A stretch of DNA of 64,000 bases from Physcomitrium patens (lineage: Eukaryota; Streptophyta; Bryopsida; Funariales; Funariaceae). The notes beneath the pieces are model-generated. The model had not been told where the DNA came from. It ran no database searches and saw nothing but the letters and a program-made list of their open reading frames with translations. A program made the translations under genes and the position numbers. The stretch is taken from the NCBI RefSeq assembly GCF_000002425.4, contig NC_037254.1:18550405-18614404 (forward strand), written 5' to 3'. Shown one piece after another: positions 18,314-30,332 of this stretch; within the stretch, counting starts at the first letter, position 1; each line of letters starts with the position of its first letter.

Positions 18314-18694
18314 ATGGAGAAAAGGCTCGTCACTCGAATTATCAACCAGACGAAACAGAGGCTGACGCTAAGAGTCCGAGACCAGAATCACTTTTCAAAG
18401 CTAGTGACCATCGACATCGGAGAGGAGTACAAAATGAAGACTGGCTTGCACTGGGCGCATCAGGAATTCTCATTAGAAACCAGCATAGCAGCGAAGAAGC
18501 TCACCTTCAATACAGACGATTGCTGCGAGAGCGAGCGCATCACCATCCACGATCTACCAGGAGGCAAACTAGAGGCTCACAGAGTTGCTCGGACCCAGCT
18601 TCAACCGGGTGTGGTTGAGAAACCAGCTCCTAGGTTGAACAGTTGGATTTGCCTGCCGGAGACCTTAGTTTGCAGGTTTCTGCAGTGGCAATGA
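18314..18694 (+). CDS. Uncharacterised small protein, 126 residues
   Basis: I do not recognise this protein. The first ATG of the open frame is at 18314. The N-terminal 85 residues alternate hydrophobic and charged positions, suggesting a beta-rich fold, and contain a Cys-Cys pair in an acidic segment. There is no signal peptide or membrane helix. The last 40 residues look less constrained and could be intron read-through: a second open frame at 18826-19104 might be a further exon, but I could not find a splice pair that convinces me. Base composition is gene-like and drops sharply after about 19110. It may be a lineage-specific gene or chance. Confidence 0.4.
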   Translation: MEKRLVTRIINQTKQRLTLRVRDQNHFSKLVTIDIGEEYKMKTGLHWAHQEFSLETSIAAKKLTFNTDDCCESERITIHDLPGGKLEAHRVARTQLQPGVVEKPAPRLNSWICLPETLVCRFLQWQ

Positions 18695-21600
18695 GTATCG
18701 CAGATCTCGCTTATCGACACAATGATGCTTCCTCTACCAAGTATGTCCGACTGATGATTTAACACAGAATCCCACCAAGTGTTACTCACTCGAACCGGCA
18801 GTTCACGATATGGGTTTTTGCAGACGTGTGTTTGTTCTCACAGGTTCTTAACGATCACGTACATATCGATAGCCCTGCGATCAGTGGAAAGTTGGTCTTT
18901 ATCGAACTGTTCATTGTCAGGGCGAAACTGCGAGTGGGACGCTGGGGTCTCGTAGACCGCGAGACGATCACAAGTGCGTGGCTTCGTCTGTTGTCGAGAT
19001 CAACACTGCAGCAGCAGGTGTCTCATCAGAAGTGCTCGACGAAATCGGCAGCGCTAATCGGGATCGCGGCGGACGAAGCGCCGAGATTCCAATCGTGCCA
19101 CTGACTTCTGCTTGGAGTAATTATAATATTTAAACTGATATGCGTTCATAAGTGATTACTGCTGATCAAATATTATGTATTGGTGACTTTTTCTTCTCTA
19201 ATAGAAATATGAAAATAATCGTAAATTTAATATTCAAAATATATACTATCTATTTAATGAAAAAACTTTCATAAGTGATAATGTAATTTAAGTAGCCTAT
19301 ATTATACATATAATAATAATCTTTCAAGCATCACATTGATTCTCTTTCTACAAGAGATTCATCTCAAAAATATTTCCATTGTCTTGTTCTTTTCACCAAT
19401 CTTATTTATTCTTTAATAGTATTAAAATTAAATAATAAAATATTCTCATATTCAAAACATCATGATACATTGTATGCAAATTAATACTTCAACAAAATAG
19501 ATATATATTAACAAATATCAATGTCTATTAATCTTGTTGTCTTATCTTTTAAAGTTAAAGCACAAATTTATAATAATAAAAATAAAAATAAAAATAAACT
19601 CTTGACTAAAAAAAACTTAAAGAAACTATTAGTATTACATTATGTATTTTTTTGAATTCAAGTGAAATTCCACATATCATTAATTTTTTTTTATTAATTA
19701 GTTAGTTTGAAGAAACTAAAACTCTCAAAAGCAAAATTTTATCTACTAAATATACTTTGTATATATTTCAAGGACATAAATCACAAAACTACCAAAGTAT
19801 TGATATACTCTTGTATTACTAGAAGAGAATAAATATTCACTTAAAGATAGTTGTAATATTAAAACTAGAATGACTATTCGCAAAGATGAGACGACTAAAG
19901 ACTCTTGAAATAAGACTAAGAACAAAATAGGCATTGATAAGAGTGAGAAAAGCTTTATTCTTTCCTTTGTATGGACTATCTAACTTAGGAGCTACGTTGC
20001 GAAGTTTTTTAAGTCATTTGACATATGTCCAATTTGCAAGACACATGTCTAATTTGCAATGTAAGTTTCCAATATATACACCACATAGCCAACTTATATC
20101 ACAAATAACCAACATGTACAATACATGGCCAAATTGTTAGATAAGTCATCAACCTATCAATTACCAACAAATACTTGTAAAGTCAAATTCCCGTCTATGG
20201 AGCTTTTAAAAAGCTTTTCTATAAGATATTATCAAATTCATCTACTTTTATTTCCTTCTACTTAATTCCTTTTATTTTAGTAATTACTAGTATTAATGTG
20301 TGTATTTAGGATGATATACAAAAAATATCAAAACAAATCTTTTTAATAAGTCATTTTTATTTAATTAAGTAATAATTTAAATTCTTTAAAATATTTTAAT
20401 TAAAATACAATGTAAATGTTATTTATTAACATTCTAACTATATAAAAATTTAAGAAAAAATTTTAAAAATATTAATTTTATTAACAATTATTATATGATA
20501 TCATTATTTTGTTATCTTTTTTAAAATAATCTTTAAATTTTTCTTTGTTTTTTAGCCAATATTAATCAATAACTTATTCATTCTAGCTATTTCATTCAAC
20601 TTTATTCAAAGATTCACTATAAATCAATTATGCGAGAATGTGTCTTAGATTAAGATCTAAAAAGTACCTTCTATATCCTTTTAACTTAGAAGCATATAGT
20701 CTTAGTCCTTGAAATTCATTGTTGTTGTGTTACATGTTTTCTTGTTTAAGAATATATTTGGTACTTAATCCTAATAAAACTGTAAAGACATCTTTATCCA
20801 ATTCTAACAAATCCTAACAAGACATTGTAATCAAATTCTAAATGAATCCTAAGTAGAATCCTTAAAATACTATAAATATCCGGATTAAATTCTAAATAAA
20901 TCCTAACAAAACTCTATAGAATTTTTAAAACCTCAATAATTATTAATTTAATGATTTATCTTGCTTCAAAATTTGCACACATTTCAATCTATTAATTAAC
21001 AACAAGAATATAAAATTAAACAAGAATTAAACTTAGAAATTACAACAAAAAGCTTCTAATCTACTTGAGTGTTGGCTAGGCCAACAGTAAGATAAGAGAA
21101 GGGTGTCGTCCTTCTTCTCTAACCTTAATATTAATCTATTAGAAAAAATAGTTCTTTATTTCACCATTAACTTGCCTTTAATATCTACAAGAACATTATA
21201 AATTAAGTTTGCTATCAACTCAAAAATAATTTTTTTAATCCAACTTATGTATTGCTTAAGATTATATAAATCCTTACTGACTCTTAAAATAAAATTTCCA
21301 ATATCTTAATTCAATTGAATTTAAATAGCCTTTGATCTAATTATAAGACTATTTTTAAATTCATAAAGTATATTTATAACAAATAAATTTTCAATTCTAT
21401 AAATTATTACTTGTTGATCTATCAAAATGCTCATGAATATTTCAAAATATTAATCCATTTTTATTTTAAGAAATTCCAATTACTTAAAACAACCCTAACT
21501 TTATAAAACTCTCATAAAGTCAATATCTACTCAAATTACTTAATATCAAATCTTTAACAAATCTTATGAAGTTTTTTCCTTAACTTTTCTTTATAATCAA

Positions 21601-22499
21601 CATTAAAATTGTGCAATTGCCGTAGGTACACAGTTCTATGTTTCAAGATCTAGTTTTAACCTTGATTTATAACAAGTCCTATATAAGTACTAATCTCTTT
21701 TTTTATATATAAATTTTGCTAAAAACTACTCTTTATTTCTACTTAATGATGCTTACAATATTATTTGTACTAATCAATCTTATTTTGTCTTGTTTATAGC
21801 CCTACAAAGTATATAGAAGTTTTTTTTTATAAAAAAAGAAGCATTAAAATCAAATATAGTTAGTACCTTACTATTTTTTACTTATATATTTCTAAAGTAC
21901 TTTGCTACTATATTCTTCAATTAAGCTCTCTTAAAATAAAATCTATATTTATTTTCTTTCATCCAATAACCATGTCATAATACTACATTATAAGATTTAT
22001 TACCACTTAAGTAAGAGTGCCATAAAATCTTATTAAGCTACTTAGATTCACAAACAAAATATGTAGTAGGTAGAATTTAAAACAAAATGTAAGTAAAGGT
22101 GATTTGTTTTAGAAGTTGCTAGGCGAACACCTCTCTTTTATTACTTCAACATTTATCTCTCTTCTTCTCCTCTTAATTTCTTCCCTTCATAATTTCTCTA
22201 TATTTTCTATAATACTTTCTTTTTTTATTCTCTAATAACTAAGATAAAAAAAAATCTTGTTGGATGCTTGAAAAAAGAAGAGTAGTTATATTACAAGTAA
22301 GTCTTATTTTTGTGCATATAATTTCTAAATTTACTACATTTTTTTTTGTTTGTAAAAGATTTTGAATCTATTGCCCTAAAACCCATTATAGAGTGTCTGC
22401 TATAATCAAAGCCACTTAAGTAGAATTCAAAAGCACTATCATCAAAGTACTTGTGTTTACAAATAGGCACCTTGCCTAAACACACTTAATGATATTATA

Positions 22500-22540
<41 letters not shown>
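22500..22540. repeat. (TA)n microsatellite
   Basis: About 20 uninterrupted TA units in AT-rich intergenic DNA. Confidence 0.97.
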
Positions 22541-22541
<1 letters not shown>

Positions 22542-24918
22542 CAAGGAATATTTATATAATAAAAGTAATGTATCTATATAGTAAAAGGTGGATATTTAAG
22601 CAATAAAAAAGAGATATTTATATTGTAAAAAGAAAGTGTCCACATAGTAAAAGAGAGATGTCAACTTAGTATTTTTCTTTGTTTTTATAACCAAAAACAT
22701 TGATTATTAAACATGGCAAGAACATATGAATGTTATTAATAGAATTAACATAAATAGATAATTTTAAAATAGATTTTATTCTTGTCAAAAAATCAAGAAT
22801 TTTCTATGACTATATTTTAGTTCTTAAAATCAAATAAATATGTAAGACATATATAGTACACATAAAATAAAATAAAATTATAAATAAAAAAAAACCTTAA
22901 ACTTTGATATTCTTTAAAGTTCTTCAATAATAATTCTACATAATATTAGGCAAATTTTAGATAATATCCACATACACTAATAAAAAAAATTGCATAGGAA
23001 GAAAAAATAATTAATTTAAAAAATATATATATATATGAAAATATTGTAGAAATTTTTACAATAATTTACAAAAATATTATCACAAAGTGAAAAAAAAATT
23101 GCATAAAACTATTTTCACAACTTAAACTACCTTCTAAGTATAATATAATGGCAATATATTAGCTATAATTTTTAATTTACTTAATAAATTCTATTTTTAT
23201 TTTTATTAAAAAAATAATATTATATACATAAAAATATACAAAAATTATAACCAATTTGTACTAAATTTATGAAACTGATTCTAAAATATCTCTAAAATAA
23301 ATTTTTTTATCTTATTTCTTGTATTATTTATGAAGATGTTATTTATACACTTATTGAAAAAATGTATATTATAAGAATTCTTTCAAAATATTTAAAATAA
23401 AATACATTCACACATTTTTTAACTTTCTAAACAATCTATGAAACTTCTTTTATATAAGTTAAGATTTTGGGTTTTTTTCAAATATATTGGATGTATAATA
23501 AAATTCTATTTTTTTTAGACATATTAAGACTTATTAACATTAATTTATTAAAGTAGAAATTTAAATTTATTTAAGCACAATATCTTAAATAATCTTTCTA
23601 CTTAGGCTATAAGGTTATATAAGCATCATGTATTTATGGCCATGTAAAATTATTGATGATGTCTAAAAATAATAAAATAGTATTTAATAATAGCCCTTAT
23701 CTTTGCTCTGAAAAATATCAAGATGCTTCTATTGAAATCTTTTTTGTAATATTATATTATTAGTTAATACAACTAATATTAATTATATTAGTCACATGGT
23801 TGTAAATAAAAATAGATGCAAGCCTATCTTATATATATATATAAATATATATATATATTTCTTTTTTGTTCAAAAATATATTAGATTCTTAGTTGTAGAC
23901 GTATTTATAGCTTTAAATACAAAATGAGCTTTTGATTCTTAATTTTGTCAAATTTTAATCTTATTCTTGTGATTAATTCTAATCCTCACCAATTAAATGC
24001 TAATAAGTTCACTCAAAAATCCTAATCTTAGCCATTCTAATAAAATAATCCTAAACCTAAACATTGTAATAAAAGATCCAAATCTTTTTCATATAACTAT
24101 TATAAATCCTAATTATTAGACTTTAATAGAATAAGCTTTTTTTATTTTAAAATCAATGCAAAAATTCGCAAACTACTTCAAAATCAATTTTTTTACATAA
24201 TTTCATAATTAAAGAATAATCCAGTTTTATAATTAAAAATAAACTTCAAAAAATCACACTAATGTGTCTCTAGGCCTCCTTTCCTAAACTTGATGCAAAA
24301 ATCACAGCCCTAAGATTTTCCGATTTCATAAAAAAAATAAAAAAAATAAAAAAATAAAAATGATCAAAATATTATAATATAATTAAATTTAAAGTATTGT
24401 ACTTGTATAACAGTTTTTGGCTTAACCAAATAAGTCAATCTTTAGTTATTGCATAAAATCTTATTATCTCCACTTTTCTAACTCGTGAAAATTCTTAAGG
24501 CTTGTGTTTCAATATTTCATAACTAGACCATGTAGATAATGATCACGTCAAGTAGCTCAATATACTATTGAGAATACTATTGCTTTACGAAGGAAGAAAT
24601 CTAATGTAAAAACAGTCACAATCCTTAAAAGGTTGGATAACACACCCACCTCACAGCACAAATGTTACACTAAAAAAATACCTTTGATTTTAAAAGCTCT
24701 TTTCTGGAGAAGAAAGGATCAAAAGTTCACATCTACATGCCCCAAAAGTCCAAGTCCTCAAACTCCCCAAATCCAAGTTCCAAATTACACAAAGTCCAAG
24801 TCCACTATCACTTTAGTACAACTAGAATATTGGATTTTTAAATTTCTTTTTTCATTTCAAAAAACATGTTAGTTGATAAATCATTTTTCTTTAAACATGT
24901 TACTTATTTTATGTGTGC

Positions 24919-24919
24919 A

Positions 24920-24955
<36 letters not shown>
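24919..24955. repeat. (TA)n microsatellite with TG interruption at its left end
   Basis: A TA run preceded by an atatgtat variant, in intergenic DNA. Confidence 0.95.
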
Positions 24956-24964
<9 letters not shown>

Positions 24965-25191
24965 AATCATATAACTTAATATTTTAATTTAAGTTTTGGA
25001 CTTTTCCAAGTAGTTCAAGTCATCAACTTATGAGGATTTCTCAAACATTCAAATGTTTTAAAGCAGTAGAGTACACAAAGTGGAAAGGCCCAATAGAATG
25101 AGACTATGGTGGTGCTTGAAGCTCTTCCATTCAAAGGGCTTGAAAAAAAACATATAAAAGTTATGTTAAACTTACTAATATTTTTTTTAAA

Positions 25192-25194
<3 letters not shown>

Positions 25195-25230
<36 letters not shown>

Positions 25231-25245
25231 CATACATACATACAC
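25195..25245. repeat. Compound (TA)n-(CATA)n microsatellite
   Basis: A TA run is followed directly by five catacata-type units. Open frames over it encode only Tyr/Ile repeats and are not genes. Confidence 0.95.
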
Positions 25246-25850
25246 AAGTACAAAAAAATCAATGAGAAATCCACTAAAAGTGGAAGGACACCATTTAGTG
25301 TGCATATACTTTTATATGCACACTTTTGTAAAGCAATGAAAAGAATCATGCATGAATGGATGCCTTCTAAAGAAGCTACCAAATCCTAAAACAAAAACAA
25401 TCCCATCCAATCCTTTCTTCATTGTATCCATGTGCACTCACAAAAAACAAAAAAAATAAAAATAATAAAAAAACATATTAAATTTATATTAAATAAAAAA
25501 AAGTAAGATTTGAACTTTTTGATCAACAAAATCCTATGGAAATGGTTTTTCTATCTTATAATCTACCTCCAATTATATCCATAAGGATTGGTGTTGTGAT
25601 AAAAAAAAGATATGAGTTACATATGAAGTATGTTGTGCCTTTGTATTTTGAAATTTTGATTATGGTTACCTTTGGCTAATTTAAATATCAATTAGGATGA
25701 GACTAAGTACCTAAAACTAAACCAAATACCACAAATACCAGAAAAGAGGCAAATTCAAAAATTTCTTGAAGTAAGTTCTATTCCAATGACAAGACACATT
25801 CTAACCTTCACCTTAAATCTCACAATAACAACAAATCAATCACACTATTA

Positions 25851-26176
25851 GGGGGTTCAAACATGGCACTTTTGCAAAACCAAATAACTAAATTCAACAC
25901 TTGATATTTCTAGGATCACTCAAAATATAAAATCTAAAATATCACCATTCAAACTTTATCTTAAAGCCAAGGAGGCATGATGTTAGGTAGTGAGATATGG
26001 AGCTGAGGTATGGACCCTCTTTTGATATTTGATTTCAAAATCACTCACCTTTCTAGTTGAGTGTGATTTGGTGAAGTATCAAGTGATATTTTGAAATAAG
26101 TCGAGATACTTCAAGTGCAAAATATCACCCAAAAGGGCCTCGTTTGAATCACCAAAAAGGCCATGTTTGAACCCCC
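25851..26176. mobile_element. MITE-like non-autonomous DNA transposon, 326 bp
   Basis: Perfect 17-bp terminal inverted repeats GGGGGTTCAAACATGGC (25851-25867) and its complement (26160-26176) bound the element. Each end is flanked by TA, a possible target duplication; an ATT duplication with an 18-base repeat starting with A is an alternative reading. Sub-terminal stretches also partly pair (cacttgatatt near 25900 against tatcaagtg near 26077), so the element can fold back. It has no coding capacity. The superfamily is unresolved: TA would fit Tc1/mariner, while the TIR style resembles PIF/Harbinger. Confidence 0.75.
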
Positions 26177-26257
26177 TATTGTACAAATATACAAATATGA
26201 TGAATTAAATCAGTTGAAAGCTCTCCACCGAAGGCTGCTCCATGTGGGTATCCAAAA

Positions 26258-26463
26258 TTATCCACCAAAGCAAACCACCGCATGCAACGAAAAACGGCAG
26301 CTGCCGCTGACGCCGCCCGCAGTTCGAAAGCTCGCGCTGAGAGTCCCGCGACTGACTGCATTCCCAGGATGGCTCATGCAAGAGGTGCTGCTACTGAAGC
26401 TGTTGTTGTATAATGAAATCTGTGCCCGCACAAGCAGAGGCTTAGCCGAAGAATCGCTCGCCA
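26258..26463 (-). CDS. Possible first exon or relic with a transit-peptide-like sequence
   Basis: A 68-codon minus-strand frame begins at an ATG at 26463 in a good gccATGg context. It is rich in Ser, Ala and Arg with almost no acidic residues, as in plastid transit peptides. It sits at the edge between gene-like composition and AT-rich DNA. No continuation is found further left, where the MITE begins within 100 bp. It may be a gene fragment cut by transposon insertion, or chance. No family can be assigned. Confidence 0.22.
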
Positions 26464-26529
26464 TGGCCCCCAGAGATTGAGGGTTGAGCAAGAACTGGAG
26501 CTGGACCCACCTTTTGGTTTTTTTCAAAG

Positions 26530-27812
26530 AGATTGCATAAGGAGTGCGTCCGTGTCATTAGTGTGCATTGCCACCTTTGCGCTATTGTCTGGGACCACTT
26601 CGCATACATACGATGAACTCAGGCCATACTTGCAAAATCCAGCTCAAAGACGGGTCAGAATTGCTTTCCCCCATTGCAGCGCATCAGTCTCCCACTCTGC
26701 CATGCCAACGGGTCCATTCTCGGTGTCTCAGTGCGTTGGATCTGCTCAACTGCTCTCTTGTCAGTGTTGATGCAGTTGTGCACGCAACTGTCCGGGTAGT
26801 GGGTCTTCTAGGGTTGGTTTGTGAGGTTCGCTTGCTCGTGTAGTAGGCCACTTCGTTTTGGCCACTTCATCCCCCTGGCTAATCACTAAAGTTTGGTATC
26901 ATTGTGGGTGTGGTGATCAGCTCCTTTCCTGAGTTCCTAGCACTGAATTTGAGGTTTTGTGAATATGATTCGTTCAAGCGGGAATTGGGTTTACGGGCGG
27001 TGCTGAGGTTGGGTTTATTTTGTTTCTTTTTATGAGACGAGGTGAGCATCGTGACGATCGCTATGCTGAATGATTTCTCAGGGAAGGTGAAGGACTCGTT
27101 TCATTCCTATTGGTAGTTTCAGTTGAGTGATGCTGAGTCTATTGTGACTTGCAGCGTGCGTCCGCGAGAGATAGAAAGAGAGATGTTGCGAATTCGCTGG
27201 CATTGCAATTATTTCTGACTCATACAGGAATTGTTGACGACTCACTTGGTCAATTTGATGTGTGGGATTTCAAAACTCGAACTCAAGGGCAATATTAGGT
27301 TTTGATTGACGGGAAAATACTTAGACTTTGGATATCCCCCTGGTTGTTGATTCTATGAGTGGTTATTGTGGGATTTGGACAATTCGTGTTTTTAAGATCC
27401 TCATCACATCCTTCGCGTGAAAAATGCTTGCACTCCAGCGGAACTAATTTTACCCGGAAGGCATAATTAGGAGCTCTTCATCTCCATATGTGGTATCACT
27501 AAATTTCGCAACAGAAGTGGTCCAGTTGCAAAGAGAATCAGATTCTTAGTTCAAGCTGACGAGTAAAATGGGTGCGGTATGGAGCTTGGCGACCGTTCCG
27601 ATGGATCAAGCCGGAAATTCGAAGCCAATTCTGAATTGTTCCGCCTTCGTGCAAATTTCTCTAGCTCTGCATAACAGTTCTAAGGCAACTCGTTAACTCT
27701 TGAACAATGTGACTGTTGAGTGCAGATTTTGAAGGAATAGCTCGTTTTCTATGATTGCAAATTCTTATAAACACTAGGAAAGGCGGCCTGTCACAAGCTC
27801 TAGTGTCACTGA
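26530..27812. other. Upstream region of the beta-glucosidase, no gene supported
   Basis: Composition is balanced and gene-like, but open frames such as 26568-26843 show no family pattern. This stretch probably holds the beta-glucosidase promoter and leader. Confidence 0.5.
27764..27772 (+). promoter_or_regulatory. Possible TATA box of the beta-glucosidase
   Basis: The sequence cttataaac lies about 40 bases upstream of the ATG at 27813, which would give a very short leader. The position is plausible but unproven. Confidence 0.3.
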
Positions 27813-30332
27813 ATGGATCTCATCATGGTCAAGATCATGCTATTGATTGCTGTCTGCACCCACCTCTCGTTGCTGACGCTGGTCTGTGGGGACAAATCTA
27901 CACAAGATGGCGCCCATGACAAGGACTGGACGTCCAAGTTGATGCTCAACACAAGCTCCGAACTGGGAGGCGTAATGCGCCGTAGCCTATTCCCGGAAGG
28001 ATTTGTCTTTGGAAGCAGCGCCTCTGCATACCAAGTAAGTCATCTCATCCCTTCTTAGCGCAATCTTATACTTCGAGCCAGGTTTTCTTGTACACCGACA
28101 TGTCTGGAAAATTCACCAACCGTTTCTCACGTGTCTGTTTGTCAAAGTATGAAGGCGCCGCTGCGGAAGACGGCAGAGGGCCCAGCATTTGGGACGAATT
28201 TGCCAAAAGACCAGGTGGGAAAAAATTCATTCAAGTCAGGCAATTCTTAGCTCAAGGAGAGCAGAACAAGAATTTCTTTCTCGCAGGAGCTCCACATTGC
28301 TAAATTCTTCTTTCTGATTTCCACTGCAGGGACGGTGAAGGACAATGCTACGGGAGACATCGCCGTGGATCAATACCATCGCTTTGAAGAAGACGTTAAG
28401 ATCATGAAGGATATCGGTTTGGACGCGTACCGATTCTCTATCTCCTGGTCTCGAATCCTCCCACACGGACGAGGCTTCATTAACACGGCAGGGGTGGCAT
28501 ACTACAACAGACTCATCAACGAGCTCCACCGCCAGAGCATAGTCCCTTTCGTAACGCTCCACCATTTTGACTTGCCACTCGCGCTAGAACAGACTGGGGG
28601 ATGGCGCAACGCGGACACAGCGTCGGCGTTTGCTGAGTTCGCCGCACTGTGCTTCAGCTTGTTCGGCGATCGAGTGAAGTACTGGATCACGTTCAATGAG
28701 ATCCATATCCTCGCCATGAATGGGTACCGCTTCGGAATTGGCCCGCCAGGCCGCTGTTCTGCCTCTTCCGGAGATTGCTTCGCTGGAGACTCCGATGTTG
28801 AGCCGCCACTTGTCGTGCACAATGCTCTGAATGCTCACGCTTTGGCAGTCAGCGTCTACCGTATGAAGTTTCAGGTCAGACTCTCAACCCCTCTGAAAAT
28901 GTAGCAATATTCTAAAGAAAACTCTTCGCAGGTTCTTGATCAATGGACAATTTTCTCGTGATTTTCTACGTGTTAATTTGTTCAACTGTTTTTGGCTATC
29001 AGTCTAAGCAGAAAGGCTTGATTGGGCTCATCGAAGATGGGTCATGGTTTGAGCCGTGCAAGGATACTGACGAAGACCGTGACGCTGCGCTCAGAGCTAA
29101 CGAGTATTGGCTTGGCTGGTAAGTGATTGTCTTTACCTCGCTCTCACGCTCTCATGCACACACACATATTATATACATACACACACCACACATACATATA
29201 CTAACATTTGCAATCTGTTTATCTGTGTGCAGGATTTTGGACCCTCTCTTCTTCGGGGAGTACCCAGCCTCCATGCGCGCCTTTGACCATCGAAAGACGT
29301 TGCCCAGATTCACAAAGGAGCAATCCGCATTGCTGAAAGGTTCGCTTGATTTCCTTGGTTTGAATCAGTACACGTCCCAATTCGCAACTTACGACAAGCA
29401 CAGCGTGGAGAACAACGACGTCACAAGCTCACGTATGCAGCTTCGTCTCTGACCTACTGTGGCTACTGGCTGTGATCTCATTCCATTTGGCTCCTCATAC
29501 GATGAAATTACATTTGGATTGTCAATGTCGAATTTATCTTCTTCCCCGGCTCTTCACTGACCTGCTAGTACGCTTCGTTGAATTCGCAGCGAGGTGCAAC
29601 GGAGTTCCCATCGGACCCCAAGCAGCGGTAGGTTGGATTTACGTCTACCCAGATGGAATGCGGAAGCAGCTTGACTGTATCAGAACGCGGTATGGAAACC
29701 CGGTCGTTTACATCACAGAAAATGGTGAGCTTCAAAAATTGGCCTTCATTTCCCACACCCATCATACCCTTCTAATGACGCTAATATTCTCCGACAAAGG
29801 CCTTGGTCGATGTGTTTGTTCCTCGGTACAGTAGCATTGATCACAACTTTACCTCATCTTGCTCTACGTCCCAGGCTTTCCCACGAACGCAAACGACGAG
29901 CCGTGGTCTTCACAAGAAGTGCAAGATTTCGACAGGATCAGCTACCACCATGGCTACATGCAAAGCTTATTATCAGCCATAAGGTCATGTTAATCCCCCC
30001 TCATTTCAACGCAAAAAGAAGTATTGCCATCGCCAGTGGTTCACATTCCTGGATTGCCTTCACGTGGGATGGAACCATTCAACACTCGCAAAAATCTCAC
30101 GCTTCTGAGCGGTGTTGTGTGCAGGGGTGGCTCCGATGTCCGGGGCTACTTCGTCTGGTCGCTTCTAGACAACTTCGAGTGGCACGAGGGATTCCGGATC
30201 CGGTTTGGGCTCTACCAGGTAGACATCGGCTCCACTCTGAACCGACAAGCCAAAGCGTCCGCGCGCTGGTTCAAGCTGATGCTCGACAGAGTCGGCGGCG
30301 GCGGCGGCGTAGACGCCAAGACGGCGCGGTGA
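27813..30332 (+). CDS. Secreted family GH1 beta-glucosidase, 8 exons
   Basis: Hydrolyses beta-glucosides with retention of configuration. Natural substrates of plant GH1 enzymes include cell-wall oligosaccharides and glucosylated hormones or defence compounds; the substrate here is unknown. Exons 27813-28034, 28148-28214, 28330-28874, 29003-29118, 29233-29432, 29590-29724, 29875-29983 and 30125-30332 join to 533 residues, near the usual GH1 length. A hydrophobic signal peptide covers about residues 6-25. The GH1 start F-P-x-G-F-V-F-G-x-x-x-S-A-Y-Q is present. The acid/base motif reads T-F-N-E-I (Glu220) where Pro normally follows Glu. The nucleophile motif is I-T-E-N-G (Glu427). The late D-N-F-E-W-x-x-G block is present. 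The C-terminus has a Gly run from a GGC repeat and no ER-retention signal. Confidence 0.92.

Larger units (their letters stand above)
18695..25848. other. Gene-free, very AT-rich stretch of about 7 kb
   Basis: After about 19110 the sequence is dominated by A/T with no ORF above chance length and no recognisable transposon domain. Degenerate short repeats of the type aatcctaa/attctaac occur around 20760-20930 and 23940-24130. TA and A/T microsatellites are common. It could be heavily decayed transposon DNA. Confidence 0.65.

Noticed and set aside
25015-25382. ORFs encoding Tyr-Ile repeats
   Set aside because: They are translations of the TA/CATA microsatellite on both strands.
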